Positions 1-7,191 of a stretch of 33,835 bases of DNA are shown here, piece after piece. The translations under genes and the position numbers were made by a program. Source of the DNA: Acidobacteriota bacterium (lineage in GTDB: Bacteria; Acidobacteriota; Terriglobia; Bryobacterales; Bryobacteraceae); contig VFZW01000023.1 in NCBI GenBank assembly GCA_016871055.1, forward strand, positions 1-33,835, written 5' to 3'. Numbering within the stretch: position 1 is the first letter of the stretch; the number at the start of each line of letters is the position of its first letter. The notes under the pieces were generated by a model. The model did not search any database. It was not told where the DNA came from and saw nothing but the letters and a program-made list of their open reading frames with translations.

Positions 1-225
1 TTCCTTGCGGTCGCGGCTCTGTAGGGTTGTCGGCGTAATTGGGGCGTTTGGGGGTGGGGAGGTGGTGGCGACTTTCATCGTTTTGTGCGGCCCTCGGCGG
101 GTCATTCGGGCTCCCTTGCGGTCGCGCCTCTGTAGGGTTGTCGGGGTAGATGGGGTGTTTGGGGTTGGGGAGGAGGGGGTAGCTTTCATCGTTTTGCGCG
201 GTCCGCTCCGTTGTGGTCGGGGGCG
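1..225 (+). repeat. Tandem copies of dispersed G-rich intergenic repeat
   Basis: Two units of about 110 bp lie head to tail (about 1-110 and 111-198), with the start of a degenerate third unit at about 199-225. Each begins with a CTCCCTTGCGGTCGCGGCTC-like core, then TGTAGGGTTGTCGG, a G-rich stretch, and TTTCATCGTTTTG. Related copies lie at about 5771-5894 and 13573-13627 in the same orientation. The second unit has five runs of at least four G at 143-179, which is a G-quadruplex-type motif on the + strand. Together with its flanks this fills the 243 bp before the stop of the dioxygenase gene; no convincing gene was seen here. The left edge is cut by the window. Confidence 0.85.
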
Positions 226-243
226 GTGTGGACGGCAATTCGC

Positions 244-1017
244 TCATTTCAAGAATCCGCTTTTGCCGCTGCCGGTGGCCGAGAGTTCGTCGTTGCGCGG
301 ATCGTCGAGGGCGAGGACCTTTCGCAACAGCGGGCTGAGCGCGGTTTGGGTTTCCGGGCGGAGCAACCGTTTCTGATACTGCTGTTGCGGCAGATCGGCT
401 CGGACGTAGAAGCCGTGCAGGGAGCGGCGCGGCGTGGCGGTGTGGTTTTGCGTACCGCCGTGCCAAAGGTGCGAGTTCATCAGCACGACGTCGCCGGCTT
501 GGCCGAGCGTCACCTGCTCATCGGGGTGAGGGGCGTTGGGATCATTCAAGACCTGTTGGGGCGTTTTGCCGGACCGGTGGGTGTTGGGGACGAAGCGGGT
601 GGGGCCATTCAACGGCGTGAAATCGTCGAGCATCCAGATCGAATTAAAGACGGCGAAGCCGCGTTCATCCTCGACCAGGCCCATGTCACAGTGCAACGGC
701 TGGTGGCTTTTTTCGCCGGGAAGGGCAGCGCGGTAGTTGAGGCTCGAAAGTTTGAAGTCGGGGCCGAGTACGGCCTCGGCGGATTCGAGCAGCATGGGAT
801 GGGAGACGAGCCGCCGGAACGTCTCGCCCTTATCGACGAGATTGGCCAGGCGGTCCGATCCTTCTTCTTTCCGAAATTCGCCGCCGGCGTTATCGCCTTC
901 GACTTTCAATATCGCTTCCGTCTCGCGCCGCAACTCGGCGAGCCACTCCGGGTCGATCACGCCACGCATGATCAGGTACCCTTGTTCCTGGAGCAAACGC
1001 TTCTCTTCCAAAGTCAT
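244..1017 (-). CDS. Phytanoyl-CoA dioxygenase (PhyH) family protein
   Basis: This is a 257-residue Fe(II)/2-oxoglutarate-dependent oxygenase of the PhyH family. The metal triad is visible as H109-x-D111 (in PLHCDMG) and a distal His in NSHLWHGG (H186 most likely). R198 in TPRRSLHG fits the 2-oxoglutarate-binding arginine. The NGPTRFVPNTHRSG segment (138-149) is typical of the family. The ATG at 1017 starts at MTLEEKRLLQ; upstream in-frame ATGs would run into the divergent heptosyltransferase gene (start 1046) and add an uncharged, non-homologous leader. The family hydroxylates lipids, natural products or small metabolites, and the substrate cannot be told here. A TACAAT hexamer on the minus strand (1036-1041) could be its -10 box. 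The gene stands alone and ends in the repeat region. Confidence 0.88.
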   Translation of the reverse strand: MTLEEKRLLQEQGYLIMRGVIDPEWLAELRRETEAILKVEGDNAGGEFRKEEGSDRLANLVDKGETFRRLVSHPMLLESAEAVLGPDFKLSSLNYRAALPGEKSHQPLHCDMGLVEDERGFAVFNSIWMLDDFTPLNGPTRFVPNTHRSGKTPQQVLNDPNAPHPDEQVTLGQAGDVVLMNSHLWHGGTQNHTATPRRSLHGFYVRADLPQQQYQKRLLRPETQTALSPLLRKVLALDDPRNDELSATGSGKSGFLK

Positions 1018-1035
1018 GATTGCCGTAACGGTCCG

Positions 1036-1041
1036 ATTGTA
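1036..1041 (-). promoter_or_regulatory. Putative -10 box for the PhyH gene
   Basis: Reads TACAAT on the minus strand, 18 nt before the ATG at 1017. It lies in the 28-bp divergent gap with waaF. No good -35 was found at 17 bp, so this is a weak call. Confidence 0.35.
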
Positions 1042-1045
1042 GCGC

Positions 1046-2092
1046 ATGGAATTTCGCAGAATCCTCATTCGCGCGACGAACTGGGTGGGCGACGCCGTGA
1101 TGTGTTTGCCCGCGATGGCGGCGGTGCGCGCGCGGTTTCCAGAAGCGCACATCACGCTGCTGGCGCGGCCGTGGGTGGCGGGGATCTACGACAACTCTCT
1201 GGTCGACGATGTGATCGCTTACGATCTGGCGCGCGGTCCTCGCGATCTTCGCGCCAAGCGGAAGCTCGCGCGGGAGTTGCAAAGCATGCAGTTCGATTGC
1301 GCGATCCTATTTCAGAACGCGTTCGAAGCGGCGGCGCTGGTGTGGATGGCGCAGATTCCGGCGCGGATCGGGTACGCGCGAGACGGGCGCGAGTTGTTGC
1401 TCACCGACCCGATCGCGGCGCCGGGCAAGGACGAAATTCCGGAGCACCAGCGCTTCTACTATTTGGAAATGCTGCGTCGCGCGGGTTTGATCGAACGCAT
1501 CCCCGAGTGTGAGGCGATTCGCGTGCCCGGCGTCGAGTACTTGCGCGTGCACGGGCGGAAGATGTTGCGGGATCGCGGCGGAAACGGCGACTGGATCGGC
1601 GTAAGTCCAGGCGCGGCGTATGGGACAGCGAAGCGATGGCTGCCAGAACGTTTCGCCGAAGCGGCGATCGATCTGGCGCGGCAGTGCGATGCGGGGGTGG
1701 CGCTGTTCGGCTCGCCGGATGAAAAAGAGTTGTGCGAGAAGGTGCGCGGGATCGTGAGCGGCGCCGATGTGAAGACGATCAATTTCGCGGGCACGGCGAA
1801 GCTGGATGAGTTTGTGGCGATGGCATCGGCGTGCACCGCTTTTCTGACGAACGATTCGGGTGCGATGCATGTGGCGTCGGCGGTGGGCGTGCCGACGGTT
1901 GCGGTGTTCGGCGCGACCGATCATATCGCCACGGGGCCGACGGGGCCGCTGGCGTCGATCGTCCGCGAGCCTGTGGATTGCAGCCCGTGCCTGTTGCGCG
2001 AGTGCCCGACCGATCATCGCTGCATGAAAGCCGTCGAGTCCTCGCGAGTGGCTGAGGAAGCATGGAGACTCGTGCAGATCAGCCAGTCGTAA
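1046..2092 (+). CDS. waaF: ADP-heptose:LPS heptosyltransferase II
   Basis: This 348-residue GT-B enzyme of family GT9 transfers L-glycero-D-manno-heptose from ADP-heptose to the inner core of lipopolysaccharide on the cytoplasmic face of the inner membrane. The N-terminal domain opens with RILIRATNWVGDAVM (5-19), the acceptor-side signature. The nucleotide-sugar domain carries GVSPGAAYGTAKRW (185-198) and NDSGAMHVASAVGVPTVAVF (269-288). The Cys/His cluster DCSPCLLRECPTDHRCM (311-327) is typical of WaaF. It is the first gene of a same-strand run of six and its end overlaps the next gene by 31 bp, suggesting translational coupling. Assignment as heptosyltransferase II rather than I rests on the Cys cluster and on a second GT9 gene at 3900 that looks like WaaC. 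Length is normal. Confidence 0.9.
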   Translation: MEFRRILIRATNWVGDAVMCLPAMAAVRARFPEAHITLLARPWVAGIYDNSLVDDVIAYDLARGPRDLRAKRKLARELQSMQFDCAILFQNAFEAAALVWMAQIPARIGYARDGRELLLTDPIAAPGKDEIPEHQRFYYLEMLRRAGLIERIPECEAIRVPGVEYLRVHGRKMLRDRGGNGDWIGVSPGAAYGTAKRWLPERFAEAAIDLARQCDAGVALFGSPDEKELCEKVRGIVSGADVKTINFAGTAKLDEFVAMASACTAFLTNDSGAMHVASAVGVPTVAVFGATDHIATGPTGPLASIVREPVDCSPCLLRECPTDHRCMKAVESSRVAEEAWRLVQISQS

Positions 2093-3576
2093 AGCAGCGA
2101 TTGATTGCGCTGGCGTTTGCGGCGGTGATTCCGCTGCTGGCCGGATGGCGGTTGGATCAGCCGGGGATTCAAGCCGACGAGGTGTTATTTTCATCGGTGT
2201 TGTGGGAACCGGTCGTACCGTCGCCGATGGTCCGCGTGCTGGGTTTTCGAATTCCGGCGATGTGTTTTCCGTATATGGGCACGGTGAAGTCGGCCATCTA
2301 CGCGGTGCTGTTTCGTTTTGTGGAGCCGTCGAATGAGTCGGCGCGGTGGCCGCCGATATTGCTCTGCGCGCTGACGGTCTACTTGTTCTGCCGGTTGTTG
2401 CAGCGGCTGGGCGAGGATCGCCTGGCGGTGCTGGCGAGTGCGGTGCTTGTTTGCGATGCGACGTTCGTGTTTAAGGCGCGCTGCGATTCCGGGCCGGTGG
2501 TGTTGCAGTGGTTGTTGTGTGTGGCCGGATTTTACTGCTGGGTGCGATTGCGGAGTTGGCCGTGGGCGCTGGCGGCGGGATTCTGTTGGGGGTTGGGGCT
2601 TTGGGACAAGGTTACGTTTCTGTGGATTTTGTTCGGAATCGGCGCGGGGGCGTTGGCGGGGTTGCGCATTCCATGGCGCGCGGTTCCCGTTGCGGCGTTT
2701 GGGTTCTTTCTGGGCGCGTATCCGTTTTTGGCGCACAACGTGAAGACGAATTGGTCGTCGTTTCGCGTGGAGGGCACCCGCGGATTGACCGCCTCCGAGT
2801 TTCGCCCGAAGGCTGAGGCGTTGTGGTACACGATGAACGGGCGGCAACTGTTCGGATCGATGGCGATGATCGATGGGCCGCCGTCGCAGGTTGACAACAC
2901 CGTTGTGCGCATTGGGAAGTTTGCGGGTGAGCCGACGAGTTCGTTGTTTGCGTGGCTGTTCGCTATCGGCGTGCTACTAGGCTGGCGCCACCGATTCTAT
3001 CGTTTTGCGCTGGTTGCGTTTCTGGCTGGTTTTGCGGCGATGGCGCTGGCTGCGGGCGGCGGGAACGCGCCGCATCACCTTGGGCTGCTGTGGCCGTTGC
3101 CGCAATTGATCGTGGCGATGGGGCTGTTGGCGATGCCGTCTTTATTGGCGCGCGGGGCCCTGGCCGTTGTTTTGATCAGCCAGTTGCTGGTTGTCAATCA
3201 ACACTACTCGTTTCTGATTCGGTTTGGCGGCGACGTGGCGTGGACGGATGCGATCGGTCCGCTGTCCGAGCGCATTCGCAAAGATCCTTCGGCGTCTTAT
3301 CGCTTTCTCGACTGGGGCGTCTACGATGCGGCGTACCTGTTGACGCGCGGTAATCGCGCGATGCGGGTGGGGATTCCCGACGACACAGGAGATTGGACGG
3401 CGTCTGTCTACGTACAGCGCGCCGAGGGTTCGATCTTTCTTTCGGACGATTGGAAACGGTTCCGCGAGAAGGCAGCGGCTAAGCGCTTGCTGATTGGCGA
3501 GCAGGAGCGCATCGCCGATTCGTTTGGCCGGCCGACGTTTGTGGTTTTTCGGCTCGCTCCGAATTCGGCACAATAG
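2062..3576 (+). CDS. GT-C fold membrane glycosyltransferase (PMT/ArnT-like)
   Basis: A 504-residue multi-pass membrane protein. It has a first hydrophobic helix at about 13-29, then a loop with GIQADEVLF (35-43) holding the acidic pair usual for the first periplasmic loop of GT-C enzymes, which use polyprenyl-phosphate-linked sugars. About ten further hydrophobic segments follow, to about residue 375, then a soluble C-terminal part of about 130 residues. It overlaps waaF by 31 bp and precedes a nucleotidyltransferase-like gene and waaC, so a role in modifying lipid A, core or another envelope glycan is likely. Donor and acceptor are unknown. The ATG at 2062 is preferred because later in-frame starts would lose the first membrane helix and the acidic motif. 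Overall family is fairly sure, the specific activity is not. Confidence 0.75.
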   Translation: METRADQPVVKQRLIALAFAAVIPLLAGWRLDQPGIQADEVLFSSVLWEPVVPSPMVRVLGFRIPAMCFPYMGTVKSAIYAVLFRFVEPSNESARWPPILLCALTVYLFCRLLQRLGEDRLAVLASAVLVCDATFVFKARCDSGPVVLQWLLCVAGFYCWVRLRSWPWALAAGFCWGLGLWDKVTFLWILFGIGAGALAGLRIPWRAVPVAAFGFFLGAYPFLAHNVKTNWSSFRVEGTRGLTASEFRPKAEALWYTMNGRQLFGSMAMIDGPPSQVDNTVVRIGKFAGEPTSSLFAWLFAIGVLLGWRHRFYRFALVAFLAGFAAMALAAGGGNAPHHLGLLWPLPQLIVAMGLLAMPSLLARGALAVVLISQLLVVNQHYSFLIRFGGDVAWTDAIGPLSERIRKDPSASYRFLDWGVYDAAYLLTRGNRAMRVGIPDDTGDWTASVYVQRAEGSIFLSDDWKRFREKAAAKRLLIGEQERIADSFGRPTFVVFRLAPNSAQ

Positions 3577-3580
3577 AACG

Positions 3581-3907
3581 GTGGACACGAGAACGAAAAT
3601 TGTCGATGCCGCGAGAGGGCCGCTGGCCGTTGCCGCCTATTTCGACCCCATGGTGGCGGCGCATACGGACCGCTTGCGCGAGTTGGCTTTGGAACACGGG
3701 CCGTTGACGGTGTGCGTCTGCGATCCTTCCGATGCATTGCTGCCACCGCGTGCGCGGGCGGAGTTGGCGGCGGCATGCCGCGACGTCGAACGCGTGGTCA
3801 TTGGCGAAGCGGCGCTGGCTGGGTTTGAACGTGTCATCGACGAACGACCCGGCGACACGGAGCGACGCGCGGCGTTGATGCGCCATGTGCAGGCGCGGAA
3901 TGGCTGA
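3581..3907 (+). CDS. Degenerate HldE/RfaE2-like nucleotidyltransferase-fold protein
   Basis: A 108-residue protein starting at GTG 3581, 4 bp after the GT-C gene, and overlapping waaC by 8 bp. It resembles the cytidylyltransferase-type domain of ADP-heptose synthase: AVAAYFDPMVAAHTDRLREL (18-37) lines up with the family FD-xxH-xGH-xxxL stretch, LTVCVCDP with the second strand and its LIVGV-type sequence, and LPPRARAELAAACRDVERVVI with the usual PxxxRAxLLxALxxVDxVVx segment. The HxGH nucleotide-binding motif is not intact: only the second His (AAH) is kept. The domain also ends early, lacking the ISxTxxR end. Catalysis is therefore doubtful. Its place between LPS genes suggests a scaffold, regulatory or relic role linked to heptose supply. 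The homology is recognised by eye only and needs a structure or profile check. Confidence 0.6.
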   Translation: MDTRTKIVDAARGPLAVAAYFDPMVAAHTDRLRELALEHGPLTVCVCDPSDALLPPRARAELAAACRDVERVVIGEAALAGFERVIDERPGDTERRAALMRHVQARNG

Positions 3908-4859
3908 GGTTTTGTTCGTCCGGTTGGGCGCGTTTGGCGATGTGCTGCACGCGTTGCCGGCGGCCGCGTCGCTAAAACGCGGACTGCGCGGCGTGCGGCT
4001 GACGTGGGTCATCGAACCGCGTTGGAAGTGGCTGCTGGCGGGGAATCCGGATGTCGACGAAATTATCGAATTGAACCGGCGATCGGCGGAGAGTGTGCGA
4101 GCGGCGTGGGGCGCGTTGCGGTCGAAGCGATTCGATATCGCCGTCGATGCACAAGGTCTGATCAAGTCCGCGCTTGTGGCGCGGGCGAGCGGCGCGCCGG
4201 TGCGCATCGGTTACGCACGGGGTGTTGCGCGTGAAGGGTTGTCGACATTGTTCTACACGTCGCGCGTTACGCCGGCCGGCGCGCATGTTGTCGAGCATGG
4301 CCTGGCGCTGGCGGCGGCGGCGGGGCCGGAACAGTTGACGATCGATTTTCCGTTGCCGTCCGGCGCTTCAGAAGGCGTGTTGCCCGATGGCCCGTTTGTG
4401 CTGGCCGCGCCGTTTGCGGGATGGAAAGGCAAGCAATGGCCGATCGAATATTATGGCGAACTCGGCGCGTTGCTAAAACAGAAAGGGTACAGTTTGGTTT
4501 TGAACGTTGCGCCGGGCGCGGCTGTGCCCGAGGGTGTTGTTGTGCACACGAGTTCGATTAACGGCTTGCTGGATGCGACGCGCCGCGCGGCGGCTGTTGT
4601 TGGACTTGATAGCGGTCCGATGCATTTGGCCGCGGGGCTTGGAAAGAAGGGCGTGGCGCTATTCGGCCCGACCGATCCGGCGCGCAACGGACCGTATGGA
4701 GGGACGATTGAAGTCCTGCGCGATCCAACCGCGCCCACGACATATCGGAGAATAGATGAGATCCTTCCCTGTATGCGCGCGCTGTCGCCGCGGCGGGTGT
4801 TTGAACGATTGCTTCCATGCCTGGCTACCTCTTCCCCAAACCCTACGCCGACGCGGTAG
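3900..4859 (+). CDS. waaC: LPS heptosyltransferase I-like glycosyltransferase (GT9)
   Basis: A 319-residue GT9 family protein starting at AEVLFVRLGAFGDVLHALPA (2-21), the usual N-terminal signature of heptosyltransferase I, which adds the first heptose to Kdo. The C-terminal nucleotide-sugar domain has AAPFAGWKGKQWP and GLDSGPMHLAAGLGKKGVAL followed by FGPTDPARNGPYG. ATG 3900 is chosen over an upstream ATG at 3885 because the motif begins immediately after it and it gives an 8-bp overlap with the preceding gene. Its 3' end overlaps the methyltransferase gene by 43 bp. With waaF in the same operon the two successive core heptose additions are covered. WaaC versus another GT9 acceptor specificity is inferred from sequence flavour and context. 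Confidence 0.85.
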   Translation: MAEVLFVRLGAFGDVLHALPAAASLKRGLRGVRLTWVIEPRWKWLLAGNPDVDEIIELNRRSAESVRAAWGALRSKRFDIAVDAQGLIKSALVARASGAPVRIGYARGVAREGLSTLFYTSRVTPAGAHVVEHGLALAAAAGPEQLTIDFPLPSGASEGVLPDGPFVLAAPFAGWKGKQWPIEYYGELGALLKQKGYSLVLNVAPGAAVPEGVVVHTSSINGLLDATRRAAAVVGLDSGPMHLAAGLGKKGVALFGPTDPARNGPYGGTIEVLRDPTAPTTYRRIDEILPCMRALSPRRVFERLLPCLATSSPNPTPTR

Positions 4860-5374
4860 CGCGGTGGCGCGTGCCCAGCGGGTTCATACTGTTGGCCGCG
4901 TTTCTGTGGCTAAGCGCGCCGTCTTTGTCGAGCCTGCCGGCCGGGATTGGCGTGTCGCTGTGCGGGTTGGCGCTGCGCGCGTGGGCGGCGGGGCATCTGG
5001 AAAAGAACGAACGGTTGATCGATAGCGGGCCGTATCGATACACGCGCAATCCGCTGTATCTGGGCACGTTTATCGCGGCGGTGGGGCTGGCTATCGCTGG
5101 GCGGTCGTGGGTTGTCGGCGGCATTTCCGTGGCTGTTTTCGCGCTGGTGTATTTGCCTGTGATGGAGGCCGAGGAGCAGCACTTGCGGAAGCTGTTTGCG
5201 TCGTACGCCGCGTACGCGGATGCGGTGCCGTTGCTCGCGCCGGGGTTCTCGTATGCGGGATCGCCGACACGGTTCCGTTCGGCGTTGTATCTTCGAAATG
5301 AAGAGTACAAGGCGTTTGGAGGATTTCTGGCCGCGGTTGCATTCTTGTGGTGGAGGGCTAACGGTGCACATTGA
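4817..5374 (+). CDS. Isoprenylcysteine carboxyl methyltransferase-family membrane protein
   Basis: A 185-residue integral membrane protein of the ICMT/PEMT-like superfamily. Hydrophobic helices occur at about 22-38, 43-58, 82-98 and 100-115. The SAM-binding signature GPYRYTRNPLYLG (71-83) is intact, followed by the characteristic EAEEQHLRKLFASYAAYADAV (117-137). Bacterial members methylate lipids or other small acceptors; true isoprenylcysteine substrates are not expected. The gene overlaps waaC by 43 bp and the next gene by 11 bp, so it is part of the envelope operon and may methylate an envelope lipid or glycan. Fold assignment is firm, substrate unknown. Confidence 0.85.
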   Translation: MPGYLFPKPYADAVARWRVPSGFILLAAFLWLSAPSLSSLPAGIGVSLCGLALRAWAAGHLEKNERLIDSGPYRYTRNPLYLGTFIAAVGLAIAGRSWVVGGISVAVFALVYLPVMEAEEQHLRKLFASYAAYADAVPLLAPGFSYAGSPTRFRSALYLRNEEYKAFGGFLAAVAFLWWRANGAH

Positions 5375-5735
5375 ACTCGACGCGCGCGGCGCGAAGTACC
5401 TCGAAAAGATCCGGAAGATCGCGTTCGCGCTGCCGGATGTTGCCGAGACGGAGTCGTTTGGTCATCCGTGGTTTCGCGCGGGCGGTGCGAAGGGCAAGGT
5501 GATCAGCGTGTTCGGCGCTGAAGGCGGCGCGTGGAGTTTGTGCTTCAAAGTGGGCAAGAGTAACATGAGTTTGTTCTTGAAAGACCCGCGCTTTGTGCAG
5601 ACGCCATACATCGGAAAACACGGATGGGTGTCGTTGAAGCTCGATCCGAAGAAGCCGGATTGGGAGGAAGTGGCGGAACTTCTGCGCACGAGTTATCGCA
5701 ATAATGCCGCGCCGAAGTTCGTCAAGAAACTCTAA
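5364..5735 (+). CDS. MmcQ/YjbR family protein
   Basis: A 123-residue protein of the MmcQ/YjbR family, a small DNA-binding-like fold of unknown function. It shows the family path: a helix LEKIRKIAFALPDVAETESF near the start, GHPWFRAGGKxKV-like strands, WSLCFKVG, and a C-terminal GWVSLKL ... WEEVAELLRTSYR. The start is taken as GTG 5364 (VHIELDARG), overlapping the methyltransferase gene by 11 bp; the frame is open further upstream but the extension is Arg-rich and not family-like. It is the last gene of the operon, followed by a repeat-bearing convergent gap. No link to LPS is evident from the protein itself. Confidence 0.85.
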   Translation: MHIELDARGAKYLEKIRKIAFALPDVAETESFGHPWFRAGGAKGKVISVFGAEGGAWSLCFKVGKSNMSLFLKDPRFVQTPYIGKHGWVSLKLDPKKPDWEEVAELLRTSYRNNAAPKFVKKL

Positions 5736-5770
5736 GGGGGGCGTGGGGTGGTGCAACGGTTGAAAGGCAG

Positions 5771-5894
5771 AGGTATTGGTTGGGGAGGGTCCGCTCCCTT
5801 GCGGTCGAGGCTCTGCAGGGTTGTCGGCGTAAATGGGGTGGTTGGGGGTGGGGAGGTGGTGGCGATTTTCGTCTTTTTGGGTGGCCGGTCGCGG
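5771..5894 (+). repeat. Dispersed G-rich intergenic repeat, single copy
   Basis: This copy occupies most of the 179-bp gap between the convergent YjbR and GNAT genes. It has TTGGTTGGGGAGGGTCCGCT, the CTCCCTTGCGGTCGAGGCTC core, GTTGTCGGCGTAAATGGGG and G-tracts at 5835-5838, 5844-5848 and 5850-5853. CCGC-TCCCTT-GCGG can form a short stem-loop. It matches the unit at 1-110 closely. No gene was seen in this gap. Confidence 0.85.
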
Positions 5895-5914
5895 CGCCGA
5901 AATTCGTTCGCAAA

Positions 5915-6697
5915 TTAGAAGCAGGGCTTGATTAGCGTCACCTTGGTGTAGGCGATTTGGAAGCCGCACTTTTCGTAATTGCGGTGCGAGAGGCTGCCGG
6001 GTTGGACGTCGGCGGTGGCGATATCGCAGCCGTTATTGAAGGCGATGTGGAGCCTTGCGCGAACGAGTTTTTTCTGGAGGCCGGCTTCGCGGTAGCGGCG
6101 GATCGTGCCATCGCATTGCAATGTCGCGAGGCCATCGCGGATGTCGATTTGGGCGGCGGCGGCGGGAACGTCGCCGGCTCGGACGATCACGTTTTTGCAC
6201 GTAGGGACGGCTGAGATCGTTTGCGCGAGAACGACGCCGCTGGGTGTGACGACGTCGAAGAAGGCCTCGGCCATGGCGCGGGACCACTCTTGGTCGCCGG
6301 TGGCTTCGACGACATCGGGATCGGCGTCGTGCGGCGTCACTTCGCGCGCTAGCGTGTGCTCGAACGCGCCGAGTTCGTAGCCTCGGCGGGACAGATAGGT
6401 GAAGAGAGCGGCGTCGGCGAAGGGCGAGAGCACAAACGATACGGGCGCCATGCGCTCTTCGTAGAACGCTTCGACGGCGTCGAGGCTGGATTCGGCTGTC
6501 GGCGTGATCATGCCGGCGCCTCTGATTTGCGTGAGCGGCGAGGCTTCGTCGAGAAAGGACGCGACTCCGCCGGCGCAGTCGATCCACGCCGCGTTCGACG
6601 CGGGGAATAGGCAGCGGTGGGCGTCGACAACGTCGCGGCCCATCGCCGCAGCGGCTTTTTCGAGGCGAACGGCGAGAGCGAGATCGCAGTGCAACAT
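5915..6697 (-). CDS. GNAT-family N-acetyltransferase-like protein
   Basis: A 260-residue protein with an acetyltransferase-like C-terminal half. The AAQIDIRDGLATLQCDGTI strands (181-199) are followed by RRYREAGLQKKLVRARLHIA (200-219), in the place of the acetyl-CoA-binding RxxGxA loop and helix, and then by NYEKCGFQIAYTKV (240-253), the typical end of a GNAT domain. The N-terminal half resembles a second, degenerate GNAT unit (SFVLSPFADAALFTYLSRRG, then YELGAFEHTLAREV). The acceptor is unknown. It ends opposite the YjbR gene with a repeat between, and lies 10 bp downstream of the FKBP gene on the same strand, so the two are probably cotranscribed. Confidence 0.72.
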   Translation of the reverse strand: MLHCDLALAVRLEKAAAAMGRDVVDAHRCLFPASNAAWIDCAGGVASFLDEASPLTQIRGAGMITPTAESSLDAVEAFYEERMAPVSFVLSPFADAALFTYLSRRGYELGAFEHTLAREVTPHDADPDVVEATGDQEWSRAMAEAFFDVVTPSGVVLAQTISAVPTCKNVIVRAGDVPAAAAQIDIRDGLATLQCDGTIRRYREAGLQKKLVRARLHIAFNNGCDIATADVQPGSLSHRNYEKCGFQIAYTKVTLIKPCF

Positions 6698-6707
6698 ACA
6701 ACGACTA

Positions 6708-7148
6708 CTAGGCGAGAATGATGCCGCCCTTGATCGAATCGAGAGTGATGGCGAACGTCAGGTCTTCGCCGGCGAGCGGGTGATTGGCGTCGAGCAACAC
6801 AGACTCTTCATCGAACTCGGCGATGACGGCGGGCAGGTAGCCGCCGGTGCCTTGCAGTTGTAACTCAAGGCCGACTTCCAACGGCATGTCGGGAGGAAAA
6901 TCGGACTTCGGTACGCGGAGCAACATCTCTTCGCGCATGGGCCCGTAGGCCTCGTTGGCGGGGATGGTCTTGACGACGCTTTCGCCCACCTGGAGTCCGG
7001 TGACAGCGGCGTCGAACCCGGGAATCACCATTGCTTCTCCCAGTTTGAACTCAAGCGGCTCGCGGCCTTCCGAGGAGTCGAACACAGTCCCGTCGGAGAG
7101 CGTTCCTTTATAGTGCACGCGGACGGTGTCGCCGCTTCTTGCTGTCAT
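6708..7148 (-). CDS. SlyD-like FKBP-type peptidyl-prolyl cis-trans isomerase
   Basis: A 146-residue FKBP of the SlyD/FkpB type, which catalyses proline isomerisation and acts as a chaperone through an inserted IF domain. VRVHYKGTLSDGTVFDSS (10-27), PLEFKLG and VIPGFDAAVTGLQVGE are the FKBP half-sites. NEAYGP opens the inserted flap domain, which carries LPAVIAEFDEESVLLDANHP, and LAGEDLTFAITL closes the FKBP barrel. The SlyD metal-binding His-rich tail is absent. ATG 7148 is chosen because FKBP homology begins at once; an upstream in-frame extension would cross the divergent phosphofructokinase start. A TATGCT hexamer lies 9 nt upstream. Confidence 0.9.
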   Translation of the reverse strand: MTARSGDTVRVHYKGTLSDGTVFDSSEGREPLEFKLGEAMVIPGFDAAVTGLQVGESVVKTIPANEAYGPMREEMLLRVPKSDFPPDMPLEVGLELQLQGTGGYLPAVIAEFDEESVLLDANHPLAGEDLTFAITLDSIKGGIILA

Positions 7149-7157
7149 AACTTGGCA

Positions 7158-7163
7158 AGCATA
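7158..7163 (-). promoter_or_regulatory. Putative -10 box for the FKBP gene (leaderless type)
   Basis: TATGCT on the minus strand ends 9 nt before ATG 7148. This spacing would put transcription start at or next to the start codon. No -35 is evident. Confidence 0.35.
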
Positions 7164-7177
7164 ACACGGCCGGTTGG

Positions 7178-7183
7178 TACACT
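7178..7183 (+). promoter_or_regulatory. Putative -10 box for the phosphofructokinase gene (leaderless type)
   Basis: TACACT ends 8 nt before ATG 7192, and no Shine-Dalgarno sequence lies between. The arrangement suggests a leaderless transcript. A TTGGCA at 7152-7157 is 20 bp upstream, too far for an ideal -35. Confidence 0.35.
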
Positions 7184-7191
7184 CGATTCGA

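Noticed and set aside
1-225. CRISPR-like array from the tandem units at the left end
   Set aside because: Units are about 110 bp with diverged interiors and no short constant repeat and unique spacers; the same unit occurs elsewhere singly.
211-1512. Long open frame on the plus strand across the PhyH gene and waaF
   Set aside because: It is the antisense of the PhyH gene and then an out-of-frame reading of waaF; high GC gives many open antisense frames. The PhyH metal motifs and the GT9 motifs fix the real frames.
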